In this document: one piece after another, positions 11,101 to 20,425 of the stretch
Numbering within the stretch: the stretch's first letter is position 1
Layout: each line of letters opens with the position of its first letter
NCBI GenBank assembly: GCA_032622095.1
Contig: CP136061.1
Span: 6,522,734-6,586,733 of the forward strand
DNA: 64,000 nt
Source: Siphonodentalium dalli
Lineage: Eukaryota > Mollusca > Scaphopoda > Gadilida > Siphonodentaliidae
Reading direction: 5' to 3'
Position numbers and translations under genes: made by a program
Notes under the pieces: model-generated
Databases searched by the model: none
What the model was told of the DNA's origin: nothing
What the model saw: only the letters and a program-made list of their open reading frames with translations

Positions 11101-13273
11101 TCTTGATGAAATGAATTATAGGGATTGGAGAAGATTGCAGGAAAGAGATGATGTATTGTCCGTATGGTTATCAGCCGTGAGAAGAAATAGTTGCCCAAAG
11201 AGAAAGTCCCTTCCCCCTTCTAAGCTTCATTCAGCATTTTTAAGACATTTTTCTAAGCTTAGGTTGCAGCGAGGAGTTCTTTATAGAGAGTCCACTTTTA
11301 ATGGTAAAACCACCACTCAGCTTGTTTTACCATATTCACAGATTACTTTTGTTCTTAAATCATTACATAATGATATAGGACATCCAGGTCGTGACAGAAC
11401 AGTTTCACTTGTGAAAGAAAGGTTTTATTTTCCAGGTATCGACAGTGCTGTCGATGATTGGATAAAACATTGTCATAGATGTTTACGAGTGAAAACTAAT
11501 CCGAATTTCAGAGCCCCTTTAGTATCCATCACTACTTCTCAACCTCTTGAACTTGTTTGTATTGATTTTCTTACTCTTGATTGTTCTAAAGGTGGTTACC
11601 AATATGTTCTTGTTATGACAGATCATTTTACTAAATATGCACAGGCTTATCCTACAAGGAACATGACTGCAAAGACTACTGCTGATGTATTGTTTAACAA
11701 TTTCTTTATTCATTATGGTTATCCTCAACGTATTCATAGTGATCAAGGTGCTAATTTTGAATCTCAACTTATTTCTGAACTTTGTCAGCTTTGCAGCATC
11801 AAGAAGTCCCGAACTACTCCTTATCATCCGATGGGGAATGGTGTTACAGAGCGATTTAATCGCACACTTATTAGTATGTTAGGTACTCTTAATCCTGACC
11901 AGAAACATGACTGGAAATCACATATAGGTCCTCTTGTTCATGCTTACAATTGTACTAGGCATGAAACTACTGGTTTTGCTCCTTTTCAGTTGATGTTCGG
12001 AAGAGAACCACGGTTACCTCTTGATGTTTTATTCGGTCTGAATAAACCTGATTCTGATCAAACTTCTTATTGTGATTATGTTTCAGACCTTAGACAGAGA
12101 CTTTCTGATTCTTACAGATTAGCATCCAAATCTATGTCTGGTGCTCAGAGTAGTAATGCCAAATATTATAATCGAAAGCTTCGTGGTGCAACTATACATG
12201 TAGGTGATAGAGTCTTAGTAAAGACATTAGCTTTCGAAGGCAGACATAAATTGGCAGATAAATATGATTCTGAAGTTTATACTGTTAAATCTCAACCTAA
12301 TTCTGACATTCCTGTTTTTAATTTAGAAGATGACAGTGGAAAGCAAAGAACTTTACATAGGAACCACTTGTTGCCTATTGGTTCTTTACCCTTTGACTTT
12401 CCAGATGACGACACAGCCCTTAAATCTCCTCTTGAACAGAGAGATGCTGATGCCCCAATTGTAGATCCTCTTTTCCCACCTGTACGGCCACCAGAGCCTA
12501 AGGTGCGGAAACGTCGTATTTCAGGTACTGGTAGTGTTACTTCACGTGATGAAGTTCGTGATAACCATATTAATGGTTCAGACCATATAGATGGTTCAGA
12601 TGAAGAATCGGTGATATTGTTTGTTCCACAGGGCGTTGCAGGTATAAAATCTGCTCCTAATGCAGTGGACAGTTCAGCTCCATCTCGTCGGGGTGACGAC
12701 TTTCCTGCGAGATTGGAAGCTGGTGGTATTTCTTCTTCCTGTGGTGACGACCGCACTCAAATAGATGAGTTCAGGGAAGTTAGAACTGATGTCGGTGATG
12801 ACAGTAATGTTGATATTTCAGCTACACAGGATTCGACAGGTCAACTTGAACTTCGTTCCACAGGTGATAGCAATGATGAGGCTGACGAGAATGATGATGA
12901 AGTTGTTGATATTGTCCGTGTACCTTTAGCATCTATTGCAGAAGATACTGTTGTTGTTGATGGTAATGTTGATGGTGCGAAAGCGAATGTTTCAGGTGAT
13001 GATGGTGCCTCGAGTAATAGTCAGAGTGGAGATAGAGAAAGTATTTCTCTTTCAGATTCCATACCAAAACCAGTACCTAGAAAATCTAGCAGAGCAAAGA
13101 AACCTCCATCATGGATGGGTGATTATATTTCAAAAAATATTCAACCCATTTCAGGTGGAAAAGATGAATATAATAAGAATCAGCTTTTGCGTAAGCTTAT
13201 GGAAAATCAGATCTGCACCAAGGTAGCTCCAGATGTTCTTCAGTCCATTCTGAAGACTATCTTGGATGAATAA
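8198..13273 (+). CDS. pol: Ty3/gypsy Pol polyprotein (zinc knuckle-protease-RT-RNase H-integrase)
   Basis: 1691 residues, uninterrupted. The ATG has A at -3 and G at +4. Residues 1-30 look helical; 30-115 are rich in Asn, Tyr and Asp. A CCHC zinc knuckle spans 118-131 (C-x2-C-x4-H-x4-C). The aspartic protease has DTGS from residue 192. Reverse transcriptase runs ~480-700, with YVDD at 643-646. RNase H has D806 (HTDAS) and D873 (TDNNPL). Integrase has the zinc-binding set H1057, H1062, C1092, C1095 and a catalytic D1123, D1182, E1218 triad with the classic 35-residue D-E spacing. A ~290-residue acidic, Ser/Asp-rich tail follows, ending with a basic SSRAKKPPSW motif. The product would copy element RNA into DNA and insert it. 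All catalytic residues are present, so the enzyme looks intact. A Gag capsid domain is not recognisable, so particles may depend on a protein from elsewhere. Confidence 0.96.
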   Translation: MASQISEEVMLKIQAEILELTVRIEELKRNSENSYDNNYSNDDYYRTDNYNSGYNSYSRQRAQRYRNRNHRMQYTERSDNVHYFQKEANNVSDVRNDYSNPTNDRLQGEYVSGRYTGCWKCGDLTHKAFGCRKGGYYRYYDRNKYFRPQDRSRRYINKSQFVNDSSKEHCINGNATESDITVSGYNTKALVDTGSTCSTICEQFYSTFLKHIPLQPLSFILNIECADGKKLPYLGYIQCPITVPSLGQDSSKEFIFLVVPNSSYNMSVPVLLGTNILSEFMQLCKDAHGNRFLQNANLSSSWFMAFRCMISREKELAKHNFVLGHVKSAENTHVILHPNTKKVVTGFIDHKIPYQPTCAILQPLPDDERFKFLEIGPYIVKYDFKSTDTVDVHLSNISSRTISIAPNSVICQVQPVSVEQDIETSPGSETTSSFLDKITIDVSSLDDVKDISVALNLIKEFSDVFSQHDLDLGFYSAVKHRIDMYDSTPFKDRPRRLPPSMIDEVRNHLHQLLAAGIIRRSHSPYSSNVVLVRKKGSNDLRMCTDFRILNKRTIPDNYALPRPEDLFDYLAGAKYYSVLDLKSGFHQLEIAEEHKERTAFTVGGLGFYEYNRLAFGLNNSPSSFQRMMEDCLDGLNRKICNIYVDDVIVWSKSVPEMLERLRLVFDRLRECGLKLAPAKCKFFMRRVSYVGHVVSEKGIETDPAKVDKIVNWPVPKNSDQLRSFLGFAGYYRKYCPNFSRIAKPLTDLLPPTNTKKPKNKVKSFFTGKWKWEHEQQSAFDTLKDRLSNPPILGYPDYSRPFEVHTDASLHGLGCVLYQEIDGVKRVIAYGSRGTTAAEKNYPAHKLEFLALKWAVTEKFYDYLYGNYFVVYTDNNPLTYVLTSAKLDATGQRWLSALGSFKFDIVYRPGKFNTDADALSRLDTPPPDIITNDSVQVICNSLQVQQPFVESLCCSTDVLNSIQDDVGHDLDEMNYRDWRRLQERDDVLSVWLSAVRRNSCPKRKSLPPSKLHSAFLRHFSKLRLQRGVLYRESTFNGKTTTQLVLPYSQITFVLKSLHNDIGHPGRDRTVSLVKERFYFPGIDSAVDDWIKHCHRCLRVKTNPNFRAPLVSITTSQPLELVCIDFLTLDCSKGGYQYVLVMTDHFTKYAQAYPTRNMTAKTTADVLFNNFFIHYGYPQRIHSDQGANFESQLISELCQLCSIKKSRTTPYHPMGNGVTERFNRTLISMLGTLNPDQKHDWKSHIGPLVHAYNCTRHETTGFAPFQLMFGREPRLPLDVLFGLNKPDSDQTSYCDYVSDLRQRLSDSYRLASKSMSGAQSSNAKYYNRKLRGATIHVGDRVLVKTLAFEGRHKLADKYDSEVYTVKSQPNSDIPVFNLEDDSGKQRTLHRNHLLPIGSLPFDFPDDDTALKSPLEQRDADAPIVDPLFPPVRPPEPKVRKRRISGTGSVTSRDEVRDNHINGSDHIDGSDEESVILFVPQGVAGIKSAPNAVDSSAPSRRGDDFPARLEAGGISSSCGDDRTQIDEFREVRTDVGDDSNVDISATQDSTGQLELRSTGDSNDEADENDDEVVDIVRVPLASIAEDTVVVDGNVDGAKANVSGDDGASSNSQSGDRESISLSDSIPKPVPRKSSRAKKPPSWMGDYISKNIQPISGGKDEYNKNQLLRKLMENQICTKVAPDVLQSILKTILDE

Positions 13274-13950
13274 GATTTTCATTTTCAGTTCACTCACTTA
13301 TATTCAGTGATTCCATATTACTGATATGTCAGTTTCAATGATGTGTGTATACGTTGGACATAGGCGTTGTCCTGTTGTGATAGTTGTTTTTAAAATTGAT
13401 TCTTTTATAAATTATGTATTGATATTATGTATTGTTAGGTATCACTTATCATCTTCGTACGATCAGAGATATTTCCACTTATTCCAGCTGACGATCCAGT
13501 GTAGAGCTACGACTCATATGAGGTACCAGTTTTCAAGGAATTCTATTTTTTTTTGTTATATACTCTGTGAGGTGATAAAGTGTTCCTTTCTATATATGAT
13601 TATGATTTTAACATATTTGTGTTGATTGTTGTGTATTCATGATTGAAGTTCTCAGATAGACCAGCCAGTGTGAATCAGTGGTGATTCCATTTCAGTGGTG
13701 TTGTGTGATATATTCACGTTGTTTACTGTCTACGCCAGATAGTGAAGATTAAGTTGATTAAGTGAAGTTATATAATGCTGATATTTGATTTCAGTTCTGA
13801 AGATAGGTCGGTGTCAAGGTTATCTCTGTGTATGAGAATGTTATAGATGATAATTTTCCATTATCAGTTGCAGAGTTTGAAAGTCATGTCTATTTGCGAC
13901 ATTTCCTTTCAGTATTGGTTTAAATGACTAGGGAGTCATTTTGTCAACAG
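13274..13950 (+). other. 3' untranslated region of the Ty3/gypsy element, no env gene
   Basis: Between the pol stop and the polypurine tract I see only short frames (the longest is 99 codons, 13326-13625, without recognisable features). There is no env-like reading frame with signal peptide and membrane anchor. Confidence 0.7.
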
Positions 13951-13959
13951 AGGGGAGAG
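13951..13959 (+). other. Polypurine tract
   Basis: AGGGGAGAG directly abuts the 3' LTR; the expected primer site for plus-strand DNA synthesis. Confidence 0.85.
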
Positions 13960-15096
13960 TGTGACCGTGCTATTTTATATACCAAATCAGTATATGCCTT
14001 TATTACATGCTACACATGTATACTAACTAAGTTATTAAACCTAACTCACTAATATACATTTTATAGCCGCATTGTAATCATTTCATTCCGCGTACTTGGT
14101 TCATTCCATGTCGCGCTATTCCGTTCTGCACATTCCCCGTTTTCTAGTCTTATCGCTGATCTGTATTTTGCTATTTCCTATTTCTACTTTCGCCCAATAT
14201 CTCATCCACTCTATTCTCTATCTTTTATTTACCGCCCAATCTGAGATCTAACTATCGGACACTGAGGTGTTTTAGCCAATTACAGGTAGGCTTATTTACC
14301 GCGCTTTCTCAGTCCGTATTTCGTCACCAAGGTGTAAACATCGCTACATCGTATAACACTCTCAGTGTTATCCTAATTTCTTCATGCTCGAAGAATGTTT
14401 AATAAGTTTAAGAAGTAATACTATGTTATGACATCTGACCTATGCTTTCCAAAGGATGGTATGTAATATTTGTTATATGTTGTCACCCGTTATTATAGCT
14501 TGTATTTTAATAATATTGTCTTCGGTTTTGAAACTTTAGTGTTGTCACATTTGCATAAATATATTTGCCCCATAATGTATGGATGTTGGAAATCGCACGC
14601 TGCGTTCATAATCTACCTTTTATACTAGCATGTAGGTTTTATTTCTAACTGTTCGTCACAGTTAGGATTGTGTCAAATAGTTGTTTATATCGACAATAGG
14701 GAAGTTGGTTTTTGACACAATCACATTTCACATATTTATTAATATCCATACTGGATATTTATTCGGCAGCAACTACAACCTATGTATTTGTTCACCAGGG
14801 TCCTTTATTTCGTTGGATCTCTGGATTGATGTCTGATGTTTGATGTTGTTGGAACTTGGAAGTCAAGCTGTCTGTGTAGATGTTATGTGATGTCATCCAT
14901 ATGTGTCTTGTGATGTTGGATTGTGTTCCGTTTGGTATTGCATGACGATGAGTATAGAATAAATACATGATGAAGACTTTTAAAGGTAGGCTCAGTTTAC
15001 TATAGACCCTGCCAGATGATCAAGACTCAGAGCCCCATAAATGTTTGTGATATAGCGACATGGTTCACTAAAGACCCACCCCTGTGCTCTACCACA
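13960..15096 (+). repeat. 3' LTR of the Ty3/gypsy element
   Basis: Same 1137 bp as 4774-5910 with no difference noticed. AATAAA at 14958-14963 would end the element's transcript. Confidence 0.95.
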
Positions 15097-15148
15097 ATAT
15101 CGAAGACAGAAACCTATATAATATCGTAGACAGAAACCGATATAATAT
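15097..15148. repeat. 24-bp tandem repeat that was the retrotransposon target
   Basis: Two units (15101-15124, 15125-15148), CGWAGACAGAAACC then TATAATAT-type ends, follow the element. A third, diverged unit (4751-4773) precedes it. The insertion therefore happened exactly at a unit junction after ATAATAT. Confidence 0.85.
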
Positions 15149-15409
15149 TCTAGACATTAAGTGTCTGACATAATTACAATCCCATATAATTTCCTTGCAG
15201 ACACTGGATGTTCCAACCAACCACGGTGTCAACGTTCCAGAAACAATGTCTTTGACAGGTCAGAGAGCCGTGCTATACATTTATATCTCATGTTTACGGT
15301 TAAGAACCATAAAGGAAAACCATGACAACAGTTTCATCATCTCACATTGGCCTGATTTTTTTTCAAGTTTGAAGTTGTGCAAGGATTTAAATTTTTACTA
15401 TATATATCA
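15149..15409. other. Unassigned sequence
   Basis: No gene supported. TTTCCTTGCAG at ~15190 followed by 58 nt and CAG|GTCAGAG resembles a small plus-strand exon, but there is no homology to support it. Confidence 0.4.
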
Positions 15410-15598
15410 ATTCTCAGGTATAATCAATTCTCAGGTATAATCAATTCTCAGGTATAATCAATTCTCAGGTATAATCAATTATCTGGTATAATCAATTCTC
15501 AGGTATAATCAATTATCAGGTATAATCTAAATTCTCGGTATAATCAATTCTCAGGTATAATCAATTCTCAGGTATAATCAATTCTCGGGTATAACCGG
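15410..15598. repeat. 17-bp minisatellite, about 11 units
   Basis: The unit is AGGTATAATCAATTCTC with few substitutions. Confidence 0.92.
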
Positions 15599-16045
15599 CC
15601 ATATAATTTCCTCTCCTTGTTGAATCACAAATTCTCAATATCTGATTTGCTGTTTGTTCTATAATGAAAGACGGTTCTGTTGACACGAAACATGAAAGTT
15701 TGTTTTCTATTTTCTTAGTGACGTAATATATCGTATCTGCATTTGTTTCATCTATAAAATTATCCTACAGAGATTCCAGTTCTCCCAAAACTCAAACCAA
15801 ACTCGCATTTATATTTTGAGTACACCATGCATGTAGATATAGGGTATTAAATTTATGCCGTTACGTCACCATATATGCGCATAACTCTACATAATGACAT
15901 CCAGTTGATGCCTGGACTTGTGCACCTAACGGTTTGTTTCCTATCTTCTTCTTGGTGTATCTATGTTTTATCTTAGAATGAAAGGATCTTGCTAATCTGC
16001 AGAGATGCCTATTTTTCTCCTGAGTATCGAACCAAACTGCCTAAT
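15599..16045. other. Unassigned sequence with part of a dispersed repeat
   Basis: 15941-16049 is similar to 17386-17491 (CTATCTTCTT, GGTGTATCTATG, CTCCTGAGTATC). Both copies end at TTTAAT, where two different MITEs begin. Nothing coding seen. Confidence 0.6.
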
Positions 16046-16049
16046 TTAA

Positions 16050-16312
16050 TCCTTCCATCACTGGAGCTTCCTGAAATTTTGTGAAAACCCTGAGCCAATG
16101 CATTAATTCTCTTATAGATGCGAGTCTCCCATAAGGAGCCTCGCATATATAAGAGAATACATTGGCCTAAAAATGTTTACCTTGACCTAGTAGGCCAGTG
16201 TTCAAATTCTCTTATATATGCGAGGATCCCTATGGGAGACTCGCATATATAAGAGAATGGACTGACATAAGATCTTTAATGCTGCACCAGCGCAGCCCCC
16301 GTCATGAAAGGC
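16050..16312. mobile_element. TTAA-flanked MITE, family R (CCTTCCATSACTGGAG end)
   Basis: Flanked by TTAA at 16046-16049 and 16313-16316. The left end resembles CCTTCCATCACTGGAG; the right end is GTCATGAAAGG. It contains two hairpins of the CCAATGCATTCTC module with the CCCATAGGGAGCC-type loop. TTAA flanks with CC(C) ends are typical of piggyBac. No transposase. Confidence 0.75.
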
Positions 16313-16316
16313 TTAA

Positions 16317-16709
16317 CCCTTTACCCAACAAACCGGCCAAAACCGGCCAAATAAAGCTTCAACAGCCTAAAATATCTTCGGTCTGTCTCAATAGAACCAT
16401 ACACATATGGATATCATTGGAACCGGCTCCTTGACCACATTGTGATAGTTACAGTTATACCCTGTGCCAATGCATTCTCTTATATATGCGAGACGACCAT
16501 AGGTCGCCTCGCATATATAACAGAATGCATTGGCCTAAAAAAAATCCTTTTTTTAACACTTTTTACCATTTTTTCTTACATTCTTTAACAATTTTATAAT
16601 TTTTAATGTGTTAAGCCAATGCATTCTCTTATATATGCGAGGCGACCTATGGTCGACTCGCATATATAAGAGAATGCATTGGCACAGGGCCGTTCTGTTG
16701 GGTAAAGGC
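16317..16709. mobile_element. TTAA-flanked MITE, family P copy 1
   Basis: Ends CCCTTTACCCAACA and its inverted copy TGTTGGGTAAAGG, between TTAA at 16313-16316 and 16710-16713. Two hairpins (16466-16534, 16615-16683) have arms CCAATGCATTCTCTTATAT and a GTCGACC-type loop. Its left TTAA is shared with the family R element next to it. piggyBac-like, non-coding. Confidence 0.85.
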
Positions 16710-16784
16710 TTAATAGAAATCCTAAAGAGAATAACGCTAAAAAAATCAGGAAATAATAAATTCAAAACAGCCGTGTGACTTTAA

Positions 16785-17048
16785 CCCTTTCAGTGCCAGG
16801 GGCCGATGTTATCGACCCTAATTTATGGTCTGTAAAATCGGCCCTAAAAAAATAAAAAAATAAATTATTATTTTTAGATTAAAAAATTTTATTAAAATTG
16901 TAAAAAATAATAACAATGATGAAAAATTGTTAGGCCAATGCATTCTCTTATATATGCGAGGCGACCTATGGTTGACTCGCATATATAAGAGAATGCATTG
17001 GCACAGGGTATATGGGTTGATACAAAAACGGACCTGGCACTGAAAGGG
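16785..17048. mobile_element. TTAA-flanked MITE, family Q copy 1
   Basis: Ends CCCTTTCAGTGCCAGG and CCTGGCACTGAAAGGG, between TTAA at 16781-16784 and 17049-17052. It carries one copy of the CCAATGCATTCTC hairpin (about 16934-17002). Confidence 0.85.
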
Positions 17049-17052
17049 TTAA

Positions 17053-17714
17053 ATAAAAAAGGATGACATCAACGCCTCGGGTCCATTTCAGCAGTGTACA
17101 CAAACAAGAATGGAGGGAAAATATGTCACGAAAACAATACGATCATGTGTGGTTTAATGAATTATGCATCGCGATTGATTTTTTGATAATGAATTTTTGA
17201 TCAGAGATGTCTGAATTCTCGGGTGCATATGCACACGTAACATATTATCGATAATTTACTGAAAATGTATTGTGTTTTTTTAATTTAGTACCGTGACACT
17301 TTTGAACCTGTTTCTCTCTGTTAACACCCTCTTTTAGCGGTGTTGAATATAATGGATATACATGTAAACAACATAAAGGTTCACTTTCTATCTTCTTTAT
17401 GGTGTATCTATGGTTCATCTTAGTGGGAAGGGATCCAAATCTACAGAGATGCTAAATTCTCCTGAGTATCAAAGCAAACTGAGCTATTTAATCCTTTATA
17501 TACTAAATGGATTCTCCCACTCAGTTATAAAAGTATACAGTGGAATGGTCTATTATTTAACTGGAGGGGTTTTCACAGACAATAAGCAGACAACAGTTAT
17601 GACAATTACAGAAATACTGATGAAATAGTCCTATTTATTGGAGGGAAATGTTCAGATAATAAGTTCAGTCAATGATCTATGGCAATTTGTTGCACTTATT
17701 ATTTTAATATTTCC
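17053..17714. other. Dispersed-repeat sequence, including an empty-site paralogue of a hAT MITE
   Basis: 17066-17240 is similar to the flanks of the hAT-like MITE at 19915-20166 but lacks that element. 17386-17491 is a second copy of the 15941-16049 repeat. 17492-17700 resembles family S sequence at 57785-57930 (CAGTTATAAAAGTATACA, AATAAGCAGACAACAG). No gene. Confidence 0.65.
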
Positions 17715-17718
17715 TTAA

Positions 17719-18096
17719 CCCTTTACCCAACAAACCGGCCAAAACCGGCCAAATAAAGCTTCAACAGCCTAAAATATCTTCGGTCTGTCTCAATAGAACC
17801 ATACAAATATGGATATCATTGGAACCGGCTCCTTGACCACATTGTGATAGTTACAGTTATGCCCTGTGCCAATGCATTCTCTTATATATGCGAGTCGACC
17901 ATAGGTCGCCTCGCATATATAAGAGAATGCATTGGCCTAAAAACACTTTTTACCATTTTTTCTTACATTCTTTAACAATTTTATAATTTTTAATGTGTTA
18001 AGCCAATGCATTCTCTTATATATGCGAGGCGACCTATGGTCGACTCGCATATATAAGAGAATGCATTGGCACAGGGCCGTTCTGTTGGGTAAAGGG
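17719..18096. mobile_element. TTAA-flanked MITE, family P copy 2
   Basis: Same ends as copy 1, with TTAA at 17715-17718 and 18097-18100. Two CCAATGCATTCTC hairpins flank a short A/T-rich spacer. Confidence 0.88.
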
Positions 18097-18149
18097 TTAA
18101 AGGAATAACTATATTCATCAATGAGTAATTTGTATAGAAATGGTTACCA

Positions 18150-19216
18150 TTCCATGACTGGAGCTTTCTGAAATTTTGCGAAACCCCTGTGCCAATGCAT
18201 TCTCTTATATATGCGAGTCTCCCATAGGGAGCTTCCCATATACACATATATAAGAGAATACATTGGCCTAACAATATTTACCTTGACATTATAAGCCAAT
18301 GCATTCTCTTATATATGCGAGTCTCCCATAGGGAGCTTCCCATATACACATATATAAGAGAATACATTGGCCTAACAATATTTACCTTGACATTATAAGC
18401 CAATGCATTCTTTTATATATGCGAGTCTCCCATAGGGAGCTTCCGATATACACATATATAAGAGAATACATTGGCCTAACAATATTTACCTTGACATTAT
18501 AAGCCAATGCATTCTCTTATATATGCGAGTCTCCCATAGGAAGCCTCCCATATACACATATATAAGAGAATACATTGGCCTAACAATATTTACCTTGACA
18601 TTATAAGCCAATGCATTCTCTTATATATGCGAGTCTCCCATAGGAAGCCTCCCATATACACATATATAAGAGAATACATTGGCCTAACAATATTTACCTT
18701 GACATTATAAGCCATGCATTCTCTTATATATGGGAGTCTCACATACGGAGCCTCCCATATACACATGTATAAGAGAATACATTGGCCTAACAATATTTAC
18801 CTTGACATTATAAGCCATGCATTCTCTTATATATGGGAGTCTCACATAGGAAGCCTCCCATATACACATATATAAGAGAATACATTGGCCTAACAATATT
18901 TACCTTGACATTATAAGCCATGCATTATCTTATAAATGCGAGTCTCACATAGGGGGCTTCCCATCTACACATGTATAAGAAAATACATTGGCCTAACAAT
19001 ATTTACCTTGACATTATAAGCTATGCATTCTCTTATATATGTGAGTCTCCCATACAGAGCATTGCATATATAACAGAATATATTGGCCTAACAATATTTA
19101 CCTTGACCTTGTAAGCCATGCATTCTCTTATATATGTGAGTCTCCCATACAGAGCATTGCATATATAACAGAATACATTGGCCTAACAATATTTACCTTG
19201 ACATTATAAGCCATGC
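18150..19216. repeat. Tandem array of MITE hairpins, about ten units of 104, 103 and 95 bp
   Basis: It starts as a family R element (CATTCCATGACTGGAGC, then CCCTGTGCC). From about 18187 the hairpin plus the spacer CAATATTTACCTTGACATTA repeats with measured spacings of 104 bp (four), 103 bp (three), then 95 bp (two). Each unit can fold on itself (CTCTTATATATG against CATATATAAGAG). Units decay in similarity toward the right. A dispersed MITE seems to have become a small satellite. Confidence 0.9.
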
Positions 19217-19238
19217 ATTCTCTTATATATACAAGGCT

Positions 19239-19625
19239 CAAGCCTGAGTTTAGTGTGCCTGTCAATTGCAGAATGAGGTCCCCAGAGGGTGAATTTAGTG
19301 ACCGCTGGGGACCTCATTCTGCTTAGGCCTCATCTTCTCCGGAAACTTCTTCACATAGATTCGTTTTCTTTTTTTGTTTAGTTTCTCTATATCCCCAAAT
19401 TGGCAGATGACACATTGCATAATCGAGGTTCCAAATGGGTGTACATCGCAATATTTACCATTTGGGAACTTCAATCTGAGTCTATGTCTCCCATAGCAGA
19501 TGAGGCCATGCAGAATGAGGTCGCAAGAGGGTGCATTTGGTGATGCTAGCCCACTATGCAGGATAGAGTCACTAAATTTCCCCTCTGGGGACCTCATTCT
19601 GCAAATGACAGGCACACTCAGGCTT
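19239..19625. mobile_element. hAT-like foldback MITE, family H copy 1
   Basis: Ends CAAGCCTGAGTTTAGTG and its inverted copy. Two internal palindromes carry GAGGTCCCCAGAGGGTGAAT and complement. No clear 8-bp duplication here. Confidence 0.78.
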
Positions 19626-19914
19626 GGCATCATCTGCTATGGGATTTATCCATGATAAAAACATCATGAAAAAATAAGATTTCAAACTGCCGCGGAACTT
19701 TAATTGAGAAAAGATAGATAATCAACGCCTCGGGCACATTTCAGCAGTGTACACGAACAAGAACAGATAGATAATCAACGCCTCGGGCACATTTCAGCAG
19801 TGTACACGAACAAGAACAGACAGAAAAATATGTCACGAAAATAATAAGGGGATGTGTGGTTTAATGAATTATGCAACACAATTGATTTTTTTATAATGAA
19901 TTCTTTATCAAAGG
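19626..19914. repeat. Flanking sequence with a 53-bp tandem duplication
   Basis: The block starting AGATAGATAATCAACGCCTC occurs twice within about 19704-19818. The rest is the left flank matching 17066-17200. Confidence 0.75.
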
Positions 19915-20167
19915 CAAGCCTTGAAATAGTGAGCCTGTCATTTGCAGAATGAGGTTCCCAGAGGGTGAATTTAGTGATGCTATCCCGCACAGCGGGCTAG
20001 CATCACCAAATTCACCCTCTGGGAACCTCATTCTGCTAAGGCCTAAGCAGAATGAGGTCCCCAGAGGGTGAAATTGGTGATGCTAGCCCGCTGTGCGGGA
20101 TAGCATCACTAAATTCACCCTCTGGGGGCCTCATTCTGCAAATGACAGGCTCACTATTTCAAGGCTT
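19915..20167. mobile_element. hAT-like foldback MITE, family H copy 2
   Basis: Nearly symmetrical: CAAGCCTTGAAATAGTG, palindrome, palindrome, CACTATTTCAAGGCTT. Comparison with 17200-17240 shows the same locus type without the element, which supports an insertion. The target duplication is degenerate. Confidence 0.85.
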
Positions 20168-20425
20168 TATCGGCGGTGTTTGAATTGTCGGGTGCATCTG
20201 CACGCACATGATACTTGAGTAAACTCCATCACTGCATGATTGACATCTGAAATGAGATTTATGAACGATATTTTCATCTGAATGTTTGTACAGGATTTAG
20301 TTAGTTATCGATCTGTTGATTTGAGGCTCAAACTGAATCAAGATTATCATCCAATATCGATGTGATTTAATTTATTCAGGAATAAAAAACATCAAAAACG
20401 ACAAGCAATCCATTGGGTATCCACC
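20168..20425. other. Unassigned sequence
   Basis: 20168-20215 continues the paralogue of 17210-17250. Otherwise nothing recognisable. Confidence 0.5.

Larger units (their letters stand above)
4774..15096 (+). mobile_element. Complete Ty3/gypsy LTR retrotransposon, 10.3 kb
   Basis: Order: 5' LTR, primer-binding site, 2.3-kb leader, single pol-type ORF, polypurine tract, 3' LTR. Both LTRs are 1137 bp, offset by a constant 9186 bp, and I see no differences when reading them side by side; that points to a recent insertion. They start TGTG and end CACA. The flanks share ATAT (or AATAT if the LTR is taken to end one base earlier). The element sits between two units of a ~24-bp tandem repeat, which gives a clean reconstructed empty site. 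The RT-RNaseH-IN order places it in Ty3/gypsy (Metaviridae), not copia. Confidence 0.96.

Noticed and set aside
13326-13625. env gene of the Ty3/gypsy element
   Set aside because: The 99-codon frame is hydrophobic but lacks a surface-protein layout, and env genes are far longer.
15195-15440. 81-codon frame with an acceptor-like and a donor-like site
   Set aside because: The frame runs into a minisatellite, and the possible 58-nt exon has no recognisable similarity.
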